Assembly (NCBI RefSeq): GCF_904849725.1
Contig: NC_058524.1
Location: forward strand, 486,211,763-486,275,762
DNA from: Hordeum vulgare subsp. vulgare
Lineage: Eukaryota; Streptophyta; Magnoliopsida; Poales; Poaceae
Direction of reading: 5' to 3'
Length of the DNA: 64,000 nt
Shown: positions 46,492 to 56,694 of the stretch, one piece after another
How positions within the stretch are numbered: position 1 is the first letter of the stretch
How the letters are laid out: each line of letters begins with the position of its first letter
The notes under the pieces: model-generated
The model's database searches: none
What the model saw: the letters and a program-made list of their open reading frames with translations, nothing else
Told to the model about the DNA's origin: nothing
Position numbers and translations under genes: made by a program

Positions 46492-46783
46492 CTCTCCAAA
46501 ATAATCTTGAACCAATGATGAGCCGCCTTAACCAGATTCCGGATCGAGTGCACGCTTGGAAGAAATCTGTTGTGTGTTGTGGAGCCGATGTGGCTCTTTC
46601 ACTCGTTCGGGTCCATGTTAAGATGGCTAAAGAGGAAAAGCTAAAGGCGCTCCTGGTGGCCAACACAAAGAAACTTTAGTTCGAGAACTTCATGGAGACC
46701 TTCATCGATGCGGCTACCCGTCTTGCTGATGGGATTGACTTGGACACCTTCGTCGAGCCTGCGAGTCCCGGCGCGCCTTGAAA

Positions 46784-46994
46784 AACTTTGATTATGATTA
46801 ACTTTTGCTTGCCTTGGTATGGCGAGAGATGGTGTAATCGATTAAAACTTCGTTCGGGCCTTAAGTCCGAGTACTTTCGTTCGTGAAGACAACTTTAATC
46901 CGTGCTGGAGATCTTGAGTTTTATCTGCATTTGGCTTTCCAAACTTTTGTTTGATTGAATTTATTTGGTTTCTGAATGAACCTGACGTTCATTG
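46784..46994. other. Spacer between aORF end and 73-bp array
   Basis: About 210 bp without a gene. It contains several GTTCGGGCC/GAGTACTTTCG-like stretches related in composition to the array. Confidence 0.4.
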
Positions 46995-48006
46995 CTCAGG
47001 GGAACTTCACTTAGGCGAAGACTGGTTCACGGCTAAGTCTCCAAGTGAAAGGATTGTTCTGCACTCGGAGTATTTTTAGAAACTTAGGCAAAATCTTGTT
47101 CGCAGCTAAGCCCCCGAGTGAGACGATTGCTCGTCACTCGGAGTATGTTTTGACACTTAGGAGAAATCTTGTTCGCAGCTAAGTCTCCGAGTGAGAGGAT
47201 TGCTCGCCACTCAGAGTATGTTTTAACTTAGGCTAAATGTTGTCCGCGGCTAAGCCCCCGAGTGAGAGGATTGCTCACCACTCGAAGTGTGTTTAGAAAC
47301 TTAGGCGAAATCTTGTTCGCAGCTAAGTCTCCGAGTGAGAGGATTGCTCGCCACTCGAAGTATGTTTTAACTTAGGCGATTGATTCACAACTAAACTTCC
47401 GAGTGAGAGGATTGATCATCACTCGGAGTATGTTTTGACACTTAGGCAAAATCTTGTTCACAGCTAAGTCTCTGAGTGAGAGGATTGCTCGCCACTCGGA
47501 GTATGTTTTAACTTAGGAAAAATCTTGTTCGCGGCTAACCCCCCGAGTGAGAAGATTGCCCACCACTCGGTGTGTTCAGAAACTTAGGCGAAATCTTGTT
47601 CGCAGCTAAGTCTCCGAGTGAGAGGATCGCTCGCCACTTGGAGTATGTTTTAACTTATGTGATTAATTCACAGCTAAGCTTCCGAGTCAGAGGATTGCTC
47701 ACCACTCGGAGTGTGTTTAGAAACTTAGGTGAAATCTTGTTCGCAGCTAAGTCTCCAAGTGAGAGGATTTCTCGCGACTCAGAGTATGTTTTAACTTAGG
47801 CGATTGACTGACACCTAAGCTTCCGAGTGAGAGGATTGCTCACCACTCAGAGTGTTTTAAGAAACTTAGGAGAAATCTTGTTCGCAGCTAAGCCCCCGAG
47901 TGAGAGGATTGCTCGCCACTCGGAGTATGTTTTGACACTTAGGCGAAATCTTGTTCGCAGCTAAGCCTCTGAGTGAGAGGATTGCTCGCCACTCGGAGTA
48001 TTTCTG
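46995..48006. repeat. 73-bp tandem array of element H
   Basis: About fourteen units of 68-75 bp share TTCGCAGCTAAGTCTCCGAG, TGAGAGGATTGCTCGCCACT and CGGAGTATGTTTTAACTTAG. Two sub-variants alternate (AAGCCCCCGAG and AAGTCTCCGAG). An array between pol and the 3' LTR region is typical of Tat-lineage elements. The frames through it are not genes. Confidence 0.93.
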
Positions 48007-48108
48007 AATTTGAGATTGCACAATCGGAATCGGCAAAGACTGCAGGAGTCATAACTTTGATAAGAACATTGTCTAGTACACTCTTATTACATTGAATTCA
48101 CACGGTCG

Positions 48109-49215
48109 TCAAGGGTAAAATCGTCGCAGCAAATCTGCATTCCATGCATGTGGTTCATCGATTCTCTTCTTGAGATTGAAGAGGTGGTAGGCTCCATTGT
48201 TCAACACCTTGGTAATGACAAAAGGTCCTTCCCATGCGGGGGTGAGCTTGTGTGGACGTTGCTGATCCACTCGGAGCACCAAATCACCTTCGTGAAATGA
48301 CCGGCTCCTAACATGTCTTGCATGAAAACGGTGCAGATTGTGTTGGTGGACTGTCGACCTAATCAGAGCCAGTTCACGTTCCTCTTCCAGAAGGTCTATG
48401 TCGTCCTGTCGCGCCTATTCAGCTTCAGTCTCAGAATAAAGTTCCACTCGGGGAGAATTGTGAAGGAGGACAATCGGTAACACAACTTCGGCTCCATAAA
48501 CCAAGAAGAAAGGAGTGCGTCCAGTCGATCGATCGGGTGTCGTCCTCAAGCCCCACAAAACTTATGGTAGTTTAGTAACACAAGCTCCGGCTGCATGTTC
48601 CAAATCTCACATGAGTCGAGGTTTCAACCCTTGAAGGATACGTCCATTCGCTCTCTCAGCTTGACCATTACTTTGGGGGTGCGTGATAAGCGCGTAATCA
48701 ACCCGAGTGCGTTGGGCGAAGCAAAAGTATATGAATTCTTCCGAGTCAAAGTTAGAACCATTATATGTGATAATACTATGGGTCACTCCATATCGGAATG
48801 TTATTTCCTTTATGAAATTGATAGCAGTGTGTGAATCCAGCTTTTTTACGGGTTTGGCTTCGATCCACTTGGTGAACTTGTCGAGTGCCACAAGTAAATG
48901 AGTGAATCCACTCTGGCCTATTCGGAGAGGACCGACCATATCAAGGCCCCACACAGCAAACAGCCAGATGAGTGGAATAGTCTTCACAGCAGACGCGGGT
49001 TTATGTGACAAATTGGAGTAAAACTGGCATCCTTCAGAGCAATCCACAATTTCCTTGGCCATCTCATTAGCACGTGGCCAGAAAAAGCCAGCTCGGTATG
49101 CTTTGACAACAATTGTCCGACAGGACACATGATGACCACAGGTCCCCGAGTGGATTTCATCCATAATCAATCGACCTTCTTCACGAGAGATGCACTGCTG
49201 AGCTACACCAGTCAC
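48109..49215 (-). pseudogene. Gypsy integrase of element H, catalytic residue lost
   Basis: The HHCC zinc-binding region (HSGTCGHH ... CSEGCQFY) is at about 49,155-49,030. The core follows with WGLDMVGP (first Asp), then IITYNGSNF where family members have DNG (second catalytic Asp changed to Tyr), then SNGQAERAN (Glu kept). After a stop at 48,607 the C-terminal part continues to a stop at 48,109, with further stops and the WEGPFVI and HAWNADLLRRFY-like end. The enzyme would be inactive. Confidence 0.85.
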
Positions 49216-49230
49216 ACTTTCTCTGAAAAG

Positions 49231-50200
49231 CTATCTGTTCATTACGGTAAACGCTTTGGATCCATGGACAATCTGTCGAGCTTCAACCTCATCTTCTGGG
49301 AGTTCTTGCCTCAGTATATATGCAATGTATGGAACTGTCCAATCGGGCGTAATGACTAGAATCTCCATGACCAGATCAATAACTGCTGGAACATCAATCT
49401 CAATCGGGTTGGAAGTGCTTATCGTTTGTGGGGGCTCTTCAGTGAAGGGATCTTCTTGTAATGAAGGAGAATATAAGTGTTCCAGAAACACGTTGTCGGG
49501 TACAGGTTTCTGAGAGGATCCAATCTTCGCTAGGTCGTCGGCTGCTTGATTTTTCACTCGGGGAATATGATGAAGTTCCAAATCTTCAAACTTCTTCGCC
49601 AACTTTCTTACTTCATTGCAATACCCGGTCATGGCAGGGTTCCTGACATCCCATTCTTTCATTACTTGATTGACCACCAAATCCGAGTCACCATATACCA
49701 TCAAGTGTCGAACGCCGAGTGAGATGGCCATACATAGCCCGTAGTGGAGTGCCTCGTATTCAGCTTCATTATTGGAGAAATCAAAGTGAATCTGGAGAAC
49801 ATAGTTGAGCTTGTCACCTTTTGGAGATACCAAAACCACGCCGGCACGAGACCCGTTCAACATTTTAGAACCATCAAAGAACATGGTCTAGTGTGGCAAG
49901 TGAATTTGAGTCGGTTGTTGCTATTCCACCCACTCGGCCATGAAATCGGCAAGCGCTTGAGACTTGATTGCTTTCTTTGCTTCAAATTTGATATCAAAAT
50001 ATAAGAGTTCAGTGGCCCGTTTGGCCACTCGACCAGCCGCATCTCGGTTGTTGAGGATCTATGGCAACGGAGCATCACTCACGACTGAGATTGAGTGATC
50101 TTGAAAGTAGTGTGCCACCTTCTTCGCTGATACATATATGCCATAGAGGAGCTTATGATAATGGGGGTACCTTTTGTTCGAAGGAGTCAACACTTCAGAA
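49231..50200 (-). pseudogene. Tandem RNase H region of element H (connection plus archaeal-type RNase H)
   Basis: From 49,884 to 49,231 lies an open stretch of 217 codons with FFDGSKMLNGSRAGVV, NNEAEYEAL, VYGDSDLVV and HIPRVKNQAADDLA. This is the second, archaeal-type RNase H (Asp-Glu-Asp-Asp pattern visible). Upstream (49,890-50,200) is the decayed first RNase H/connection segment with stops. Two RNase H-like modules support Tat-lineage placement. Confidence 0.8.
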
Positions 50201-50217
50201 ATATAGTATACTGTACG

Positions 50218-51250
50218 TTAGACTTTGTAAGCCTTGCCCTCTTCTTCACGCTCTAGTGTTAGAACTCTGCTGACGACTTGATTTGTAGCTGCGATGTATA
50301 AGAGCGGGGGTTCTTTGCTGTGCGGAGTAGTTGTCTCGTCCGTCCACTCGAAGACATCTGACTTCTTCATGAGTCGGTACAAAGGCAATGCTTTCTCATT
50401 GAGGCGAGAAATAAACCGACTCAACGCCGCTAGGAAGCCTGTGAGCCTTTGGACATCGTGCACACTCACATGGCTTTTCATTCGGAAGATGGTGCTGATC
50501 TTCTCGGGGTTGACGTCGATCCCACTTTCGGAAACAAGGAAACCGAGTAACTTGCCTCCAGGAACTCCAAAAGTGCACTTAGGTGGATTCAACTAGATAT
50601 CATATTTTCTCAGATTGGCGAATGTTTCTGCCAAGTCAGTCAGCAGGTCGGAACCTTTGCGAGACTTGACTATGATATCATCCATATAGGCTTCGACATT
50701 CCAACTGATTTGATCAAGTAGGCACTTCTGAATCATACGCATGAAAGTAGCGCCAACATTTTTCAAACCAAAAGGCATGGTGATATAGCAGAAACACCCG
50801 AAAGGGGTGATGAAGGACGTTTTTATTTCATCTGGACCAAACAGACGAATCTGATGGTAGCCCGAGTATGCATCAAGAAAACAAAAATGCTCACACCCCG
50901 CAGTCGAGTCAACAATTTGATCGATGTGGGCGAGTGGAAAGTGATCTTTCGGGCAGACCTTATTGATATGCTTGAAATTGATACACATACGAAGGGACTT
51001 GTCTTTCTTGGGGACCATGATGATGTTTGCGAGCCACTCGGAGTGGTAAACCTTCCGTATGAACTTCACCTCCAAGAGTCGAGCCACCTCCTCGCCGATT
51101 GCTTTCCTTTTCTCTGTTGCGGACCGACACAAATGCTCTTTGACAGGCTTTGCCTTTGGATCCACTCTCAGTCGATGCTCAGCCAGTTCCGTAGGCACAC
51201 CCGGCATGTCAGCAGGCTTCCATGCAAAGATGTCCTAGTTCTCACGAAGG
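50218..51250 (-). pseudogene. Gypsy reverse transcriptase of element H, broken
   Basis: The fingers/palm start near 51,207 (VDPKAKPVKEHLCR). IIMVPKKDKSLRMCINF, FPLAHIDQIVD, FLDAYSGYHQI and YMDDIIVKS follow; both catalytic Asp are kept. A TAG at about 50,593 precedes the thumb (LLGFLVSESGIDVNPEK; LTGFLAALSRFISR). Another stop follows at 50,218. Confidence 0.87.
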
Positions 51251-51270
51251 AACTGGATGAGCTCGGCTTC

Positions 51271-51990
51271 CTATTTGTTGTCGAGTGTTGACGAGATGTT
51301 TCTCGGGGCGGCATCAGGATCTGTCGGGTGGATGTTCACTTTTTTGACTTCACCCGCCGACTGAAAAGCGGACTCAGAAGTGGGCTTCTTGGAGCGCATC
51401 AGGTCTGCAGGATTGGTGGTCTTCCGGTATTCCTCCAGCTCAACCACAACCATCTGCTGATCAACAATCTTGGAGCCTTGTTGTAAGCACTCCTCAGCCC
51501 TCCGTCGATTGCGTGTGACTGTGATGACGCCTTTGGCCCCTGGCATCTTCATCTTGAGGTAAACGTAACATGGGTGTTCCATGAAACGGGCATACGTTGG
51601 GCGACCAAGGATGGCATGGTATGCACTCTGAAAGTCCACAACTTCGAATGATAGCTTCTCCTTGCGAAAGTTCTTGTCTGTGTTGAATACCACATCGAGC
51701 ACAATCTGGCCAAGTGACCTAGACTTTTTCCGAGGGATGACTCCATGGAACTGCATATTGCTTTCGCTGAGTTGGACATCGGAATGCCCATTCCCTTAAG
51801 GGTATCTGCATACAGAATGTTCAAACCACTCCCTCCATCCATCAAAACCTTGTGAACACGAACGCCTCCCACAACTGGGTCTACCACCAAAGCTTGTCGA
51901 CCAGGGATAGCGACGTGAGCAGGGTGATCCGACTGATCAAACGTTATGGGAGTCCGAGACCACTTGAGGTATAATGGGGTGGTCGGAACT
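51271..51990 (-). pseudogene. Gypsy aspartic protease of element H
   Basis: The active site VLMDGGSGLNILYADTL lies near 51,800-51,850. The C-terminal part, with YHAILGRPTYARFM, is at about 51,600 in a shifted frame; the two frames overlap between 51,549 and 51,756. The linker to RT ends at a stop at 51,271. Confidence 0.82.
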
Positions 51991-53777
51991 GCCATGTTGA
52001 CCTCTCTGTTAATGACCTTCAACCGACTTTTGCTCTCTACATCAGCAAAAATCATCAGAGTAGCATTGATCTCTGGGAAATCATCTTTATCTTCTACATC
52101 CTCCTTGTGAGGAGTCTTCTCACTCGACGGATCATCTTTGAACTGTTGGATCAATAGTCTACACCGACGAGTAGTGTGTTTGGGCAATATCAGATTGTCG
52201 TCTTCATTTTTCTTCGTGTGGATTGCACACGGTAAATCCAGGAAATCTGACTGATTCTTGGACTTTTTGGGAGGAAATTGTCCTTTGGGCTTTGCCTTGA
52301 ACTTTCCTTGTGCCACCAGGGTTGCCGCTTTTGCTGGAGCGGAACCATCAGCCTTGTGCTTTCGATTCCGATTGGATTTGTCGCCAGCATCATTGTCGAC
52401 TTCTTTTCCCTTACCGCTACGGAGACGGTTTTCTTCTTCACCATTGGCGTATCGGGCAGCAATCTCCATCATCTTGCTCATGGACATGTCTCCTGTCCGA
52501 CCGAACTTCAGATATAGTTCTCTGTACCTGACACCAGCCTTGAAAGCACAGTCTGCCTCGTGCTCAGAAACATTTTCCACCGTGTGATGAAGTATGGTCC
52601 AACGCTGGATATAATCTCTCAAGAACTCATTCGGCTTTTGCATGCAATGCTGCAACTCGGTCAAACCAGCAGGGACACTCGGGCGAGATCCTCCCAGCAA
52701 TAGATGCTAGAAGGAGCCAACTGATTCAGCCACGCCCTGGCCGAACCATCCAACATCACAGACGAATGCTTCATGGCAACATTGTCGTTACCTCCGCCAA
52801 TCTGCACTGCCACTCGGTAATCATCGAGCCATGTTTCAGGCTTAGATTCTCTTGTAAATTTACTTATTCCAGCCGCCAACCTGAAGTTGGGGAGGGGGGA
52901 ATACCAGCAGAACGAATTTCCCTACTGAAACACTCGGGCCCGGAGACCACGGTGTCGCTTCCACTCGGGCGATCTTTGTCAAACCATCTCTGTGAGCTCT
53001 GCCCCTGTCAATCCGCCTTTGTGCGAGTACATTCCTCGCATCGAATCCAGGACTCCGCTCATCACTGAACGGGCTCCTATCATCGTAGTGTCGGGACACA
53101 TACGAACAACTCCAGGGGGGAGAATGCACCCGATGGCGGTCATCATGGTGGTAACGGGGAGCAAATTGATTTCGCCCCTGATCCCTGTTCTGATCCTTTC
53201 GATAACCTCCGCCCCTGCGATGCCGAGGTGACCCTGGACTATAAACCGAACAAACTGTACCTGCTCTGGGTGAATTACTGTGTAATCTATTGAGCGACTG
53301 TGATACAGCTGAATTTTGCTGTTGCGCTGCTTGAAGCAATGTACGAATCTTCTCTAAGCCTCTGCCAACCTCTGAGTTTGACCGTTGAATATAATCTGCT
53401 ATCTTAGCGGCAGCTGCATCATTTAGAACCGGAGTACGAAATACCTCAACGTTGTTCTGTGGTCCACTCGGAAACAATTGTTGTTGACGTCAACTGGAAA
53501 CTGGAGGACGTTGGCGGGCGTGTCCACTCATGGCTCTCCAGCCTCGCGTCAAGCGCGACCGAACCTAGGCGGGCTCTCCATAGAACCCGCCATGAAGACC
53601 TCCGCTGGAGGATCACAACTCTCGCATTCGGAAGGGACATCGGACTGATCTGACTGATCTGACGTCGGGTCGAACGCGTCGCAAAGTGATTTTGCGGGCT
53701 CGATTGCCACAATCTGCAGAGACGAGCGCGCCGAGACGGATCTCATAGCCCAAGAACGAATCGTCGTCGGAAGACAT
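51991..53777 (-). pseudogene. Gypsy gag of element H, several stops
   Basis: The start ATG is at 53,777, about 65 bp inside the LTR, opening with an acidic MSSDDD. After stops near 53,636, 53,580 and 53,478 the frame with Arg/Asp-rich low-complexity sequence runs 53,477-52,860. Then comes the retrotransposon gag core (52,879-52,500: KPETWLDDYRVAVQIGGG; ARAWLNQLAPSSIYCWEDL; KPNEFLRDYIQRW) and a basic Lys-rich tail. No CCHC knuckle is evident. Confidence 0.8.
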
Positions 53778-53825
53778 GACAGAGAATGAAAATCACAAAC
53801 TTGCTAGAAGCCGCTTAGACGCCTG

Positions 53826-53844
53826 CCTCACGGTGGGCGCCAAC
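53826..53844 (-). promoter_or_regulatory. Primer-binding site of element H
   Basis: On the minus strand, GTTGGCGCCCACCGTGAGG directly follows the LTR end CCCACGACA. TTGGCGCC is typical of plant Gypsy primer-binding sites; I do not assign the tRNA. Confidence 0.8.
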
Positions 53845-54412
53845 TGTCGTGGGAACGAACCTGACTGTAGAGGTGAGGGGTACGGAAGGAGACGGCAGAG
53901 TCCTAGCTACGACAAGCTTGTACACACGATGAATGAGTTCCGCGCCTCTCGTGAAGGTAATAGCCCTACGTCTCAGTGCTCACGAGCTCTTGCAGTGTGG
54001 AGTGTTTGTTACAGGAGGTGCGAACCCTTGTGCCAGAGGGGAGGGGTGGCTTATATAGAGTGCGCTACCCCTCATCAAGGCCCAGACAACCAAGGGTTCG
54101 AGTAATGAAGACAAAGGTGTGTGTTACTGATAACGTACGTAATAAACGTTACTTATCATGACCAACCGAATGCCTACTCTTTGGCCTCCCTCGAGTGACT
54201 TCTGAATTTCTGCGGTCGAGTGGCTTCATATTCTTTCGAGTGGAAGTCTTCTGTCGAGTGGATAGAGCAAATCTTCGAGTGGATGTTCTACCGATTGACT
54301 CATGGCGATTCAGTCAGAATCTTTCTTAAAATTTTAAGTCCTTAATGTTGTGTTCTTGGATAGGACATATAGGTCAGGCCTATAACTCTATCCTAGATAC
54401 ATATTCCCATCA
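53845..54412 (-). repeat. 5' LTR of Gypsy element H
   Basis: This 568-bp LTR starts on the minus strand TGATGGGAATATGTATCTAG at 54,412 and ends TTCCCACGACA at 53,845. A minus-strand TATA box, CTCTATATAAGCC, lies near 54,055. U3 holds five TCGAGTG-type motifs (see separate entry). The right flank, CGTCT, would be the TSD; its partner is lost. Confidence 0.88.
54188..54290. promoter_or_regulatory. Repeated TCGAGTGG motifs in U3 of H
   Basis: CTCGAGTGAC, GTCGAGTGGC, TTCGAGTGGA, GTCGAGTGGA and TTCGAGTGGA occur within about 100 bp, upstream of the TATA box. Spaced identical octamers in U3 suggest an enhancer or factor-binding cluster; that is inference. Confidence 0.6.
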
Positions 54413-55198
54413 CGTCTATTCTTAGGTTTGTTCTAGTTGAGGTGCGGCCACTCTTGTGCTTCTGCCCAGCCGCGCACCCCTGGTGCTGTGTTGGCCTTGT
54501 TTGTCATGTGATATCTAATTTTCTTCTTCGATCAGCATATATAAGGATTTCTTTAACATCTTATATCATTCCACGGTGTTTCTTTATGTAGAAAAACAGG
54601 CGAGCATGTTCAGATAGAGTGAGGTGAGAGGCAGGCGATTAAGCCAAGAACATTCGGTTTAGGTATCTCCTTTGGAGCAGAACCCATGCTGGTATGCATG
54701 CCGAGTCTTTTCATGCGACACAAAAGACGAGGCAATCCAAAGCGAAAGACCAGTAGACGCATTAGAAAAATATTTATGGAAAGGGAGAAGAATGTGATAC
54801 CATCCCTTCCCATGCACGTAAAGCATAGTCGCAGATGCCGCTCAACTCTGCTGGCTATACGCAATTGCTTTAGTGTTGATTATTTACGTACGCACATCGG
54901 TGTGGGTAACGTGCTCTAAAGCGTGTTCCATCCATCGGCGTGCATCAACATTTCGGCAAATGTCCCTGTTCCTAGTCAATCCTGGTTAAGCGAGAACAGA
55001 TTTTTGTTCCTAGCTAAGCCTCGACCGTCCAGTTAATTTGGCACATGCCACATGCTTCCACGTACTCTCAACTCTCAAGCTGGAACACATGAAATGGTCA
55101 CTGAATATCCGCAAAAAAAAAAATGGAGACCCGGACAGCAGAGTCCACTTTACTGGTTGGGAGAAATCAACACAAGCCGTAAGAATAATCAAACATAA
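54413..55198. other. Intergenic sequence right of element H
   Basis: About 785 bp of non-repetitive-looking sequence. I see no supported gene; the longest frames are under 90 codons and lack recognisable motifs. Confidence 0.4.
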
Positions 55199-55367
55199 GG
55201 GATGTTTGTTCTCAAGGGGCTAGACTTTTTTTTAGTTTCAGAAACTAAAGAAAAAAAACCTTTAATAGATTCTTTTTCTAGTGTCTTAAGAAAAAGTCTC
55301 TCCATTTAGTTATATAGGAATTAAAAGGAACCTTTTTTAGTCTAGTCCCTGTAAACAAACAGGACCA
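55199..55367. mobile_element. Tourist-like (PIF/Harbinger) MITE
   Basis: This 169-bp element has imperfect terminal inverted repeats (GGGATGTTTGTTCTCAAGGG against TGGTCCTGTTTGTTTACAGG) and is flanked by TAA at 55,196-55,198 and 55,368-55,370. It is AT-rich and non-coding. The TSD and size fit Tourist-like MITEs. Confidence 0.75.
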
Positions 55368-55392
55368 TAAGACCTGTTAAATTCCAAGGTAT

Positions 55393-56681
55393 TTTTTTTG
55401 GAAAAGGAGGTTCAAACCTCCGTCCTCTGCATCAATCAATGCATATAGTCATTTTTATTAATTATTCAACATAGGTTTAACAAGAACATATATGAAACCA
55501 TCCGAAGCAACCACTCACACCTAAAAAACTTGATAATGTGGAGTGCTCTCACTCCCCATATCTAAAACCGGTGTCGTCACCGATACATCCACATAACGTA
55601 TCGGAATCCACAACCGATGCATCAGACCTAAAGCGTACACCACATGCACACGTTTTTATGCCGCCATCATCATCAGGCCGCTAACCCATCTTCAGGAGTG
55701 AGATCTGTATCATCCTTGCCAGTCCGTCCATCCGTCGACGCAACCATGGCTCGTCAGTCCAGACGCGGAGATTCTGAAAAATCTGTCGTGCGTAGCACCT
55801 GTCGACCAGGCATGACACAACGTAGCACCTGTCAGCCAGGCATGAGTTGACATCTCCACCGAAAGCTCCGCGCAAGATGATCGACGCCACCAAGGCGCCA
55901 AACAGCGCCACCACCCTGTGCTCATTCGTCCAGACACGAAGATTTTAGAAGAACTGTCATGCGTAGCACCTACCAACCAGGCATGACTCAGCGTAGCACC
56001 TGTCGGGCAGGCATGACTTGATAGTTCCACCAAATCTTCGGGCCAGACGAAGCCACTCCATCTCCTGCCTCTGTCATCGAGCGCTGCTTCACAAACGATG
56101 CTCTCAAGAGAGAAACGACACCGTAGTACCGTCATCGTCTGATCTGGAAAGGCAGATCTTAGGGTTTCCCGCGAAGCAGTGCCCACCACCAGCAACTGTC
56201 TAGGATCCACATAGTGCCCACCACCACTCAGCCCTCAAGGCAACACCTTCAGGAAGGTCACGACGTCAAGGACGCCGCCGCCGCCCGCCGGAGTTAGGGT
56301 TTTCACCCGAGAGGCAGTGATGTAGGAAGTGGAGGAGCAGACATAGACCGACGTCTCCAGGAAGAAAAACGGCGTCCTTGAGCATCTCGTCGGCGCGGCC
56401 GGCGAGGGCCGACCAATGGGTTTCCCTTTATCTGAATCTCCTCCACCAGCTTCATCCGCGGCCACGCCAGAAAACCGCGGGTATCTGGATCAATGAACCC
56501 GTATGGGGAATTTTTTTTAAATGAGTATCAAGATATTTTTTGATGAGTAATTCCACCACACATCAAACTTGATCCTCAATAAATGGAGAAAACCCGTATG
56601 CATCACCTGTCAATTCTAGAAATTGAACTCAGGTCGTTAAGCTGCACAACCGCATGCCCAACGAGTAAGCCCTCTCTTTGC
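55393..56681 (-). mobile_element. Retroposon J with 13-bp TSD and poly(A) tail
   Basis: This 1,289-bp sequence is flanked by the direct repeat AATTCCAAGGTAT (55,380-55,392 and 56,682-56,694). Its left end is an oligo(T) run, so it is a minus-strand retroposon ending in poly(A). The 5' end (minus strand from 56,681) has a tRNA-like head with a weak A-box (TTACTCGTTGG) and a B-box-like GAGTTCAATTTC about 36 bp apart. The 3' end has AATAAAAATG and a GCATTGATTGATGC palindrome. No RT domain is visible. It could be a long SINE-like element, a non-autonomous LINE derivative or a retroposed transcript. Confidence 0.7.
55785..56050. repeat. Duplicated segment inside retroposon J
   Basis: CGTAGCACCTGTC-NN-CCAGGCATGA units occur twice about 31 bp apart near 55,793 and 55,824 and again near 55,963 and 55,994. 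This gives a duplicated block with a period of about 170 bp, flanked by related TCCACCGAAAGCTCC/TCCACCAAATCTTC text. Confidence 0.75.
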
Positions 56682-56694
56682 AATTCCAAGGTAT

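Larger units (their letters stand above)
43443..46783 (+). pseudogene. Antisense additional ORF (aORF) of element H, spliced, interrupted
   Basis: Coding-like sequence runs on the plus strand, antisense to pol. One exon (about 43,443-43,692) ends at donor GTAAGTGGG and contains one stop. An intron of about 680 bp ends at ATGATTTCAG (about 44,366). A second exon (44,367-44,967, then 46,497-46,783 after solo LTR I) encodes a Lys/Glu-rich coiled coil (LNHLKQALEEKDKALAEAQ) and ends with PASPGAP and a stop near 46,781. Stops occur at about 44,616 and 46,678. It resembles the coiled-coil part of plant proteins annotated as putative gypsy-type transposon domain. Its function is unknown. Confidence 0.6.
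43437..54412 (-). mobile_element. Gypsy retrotransposon H (Tat lineage), truncated at its 3' end
   Basis: This minus-strand element has its 5' LTR at 53,845-54,412, a primer-binding site, gag, protease, RT, RNase H plus an archaeal-type RNase H, integrase, a 73-bp tandem array and an antisense extra ORF. A second RNase H and an extra antisense ORF before the 3' LTR are hallmarks of Tat-lineage (Ogre/Retand-type) elements. The 3' LTR is missing; the left end abuts fragment G. It is interrupted by solo LTR I. Confidence 0.85.

Noticed and set aside
46995..48006. CRISPR-like regular repeats
   Set aside because: Units are contiguous 73-bp tandem copies without unique spacers, inside a plant Gypsy element.
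55710..56210. 166-codon minus-strand frame in retroposon J
   Set aside because: It covers the internal duplications and has no known domain; it may be chance in GC-rich sequence.
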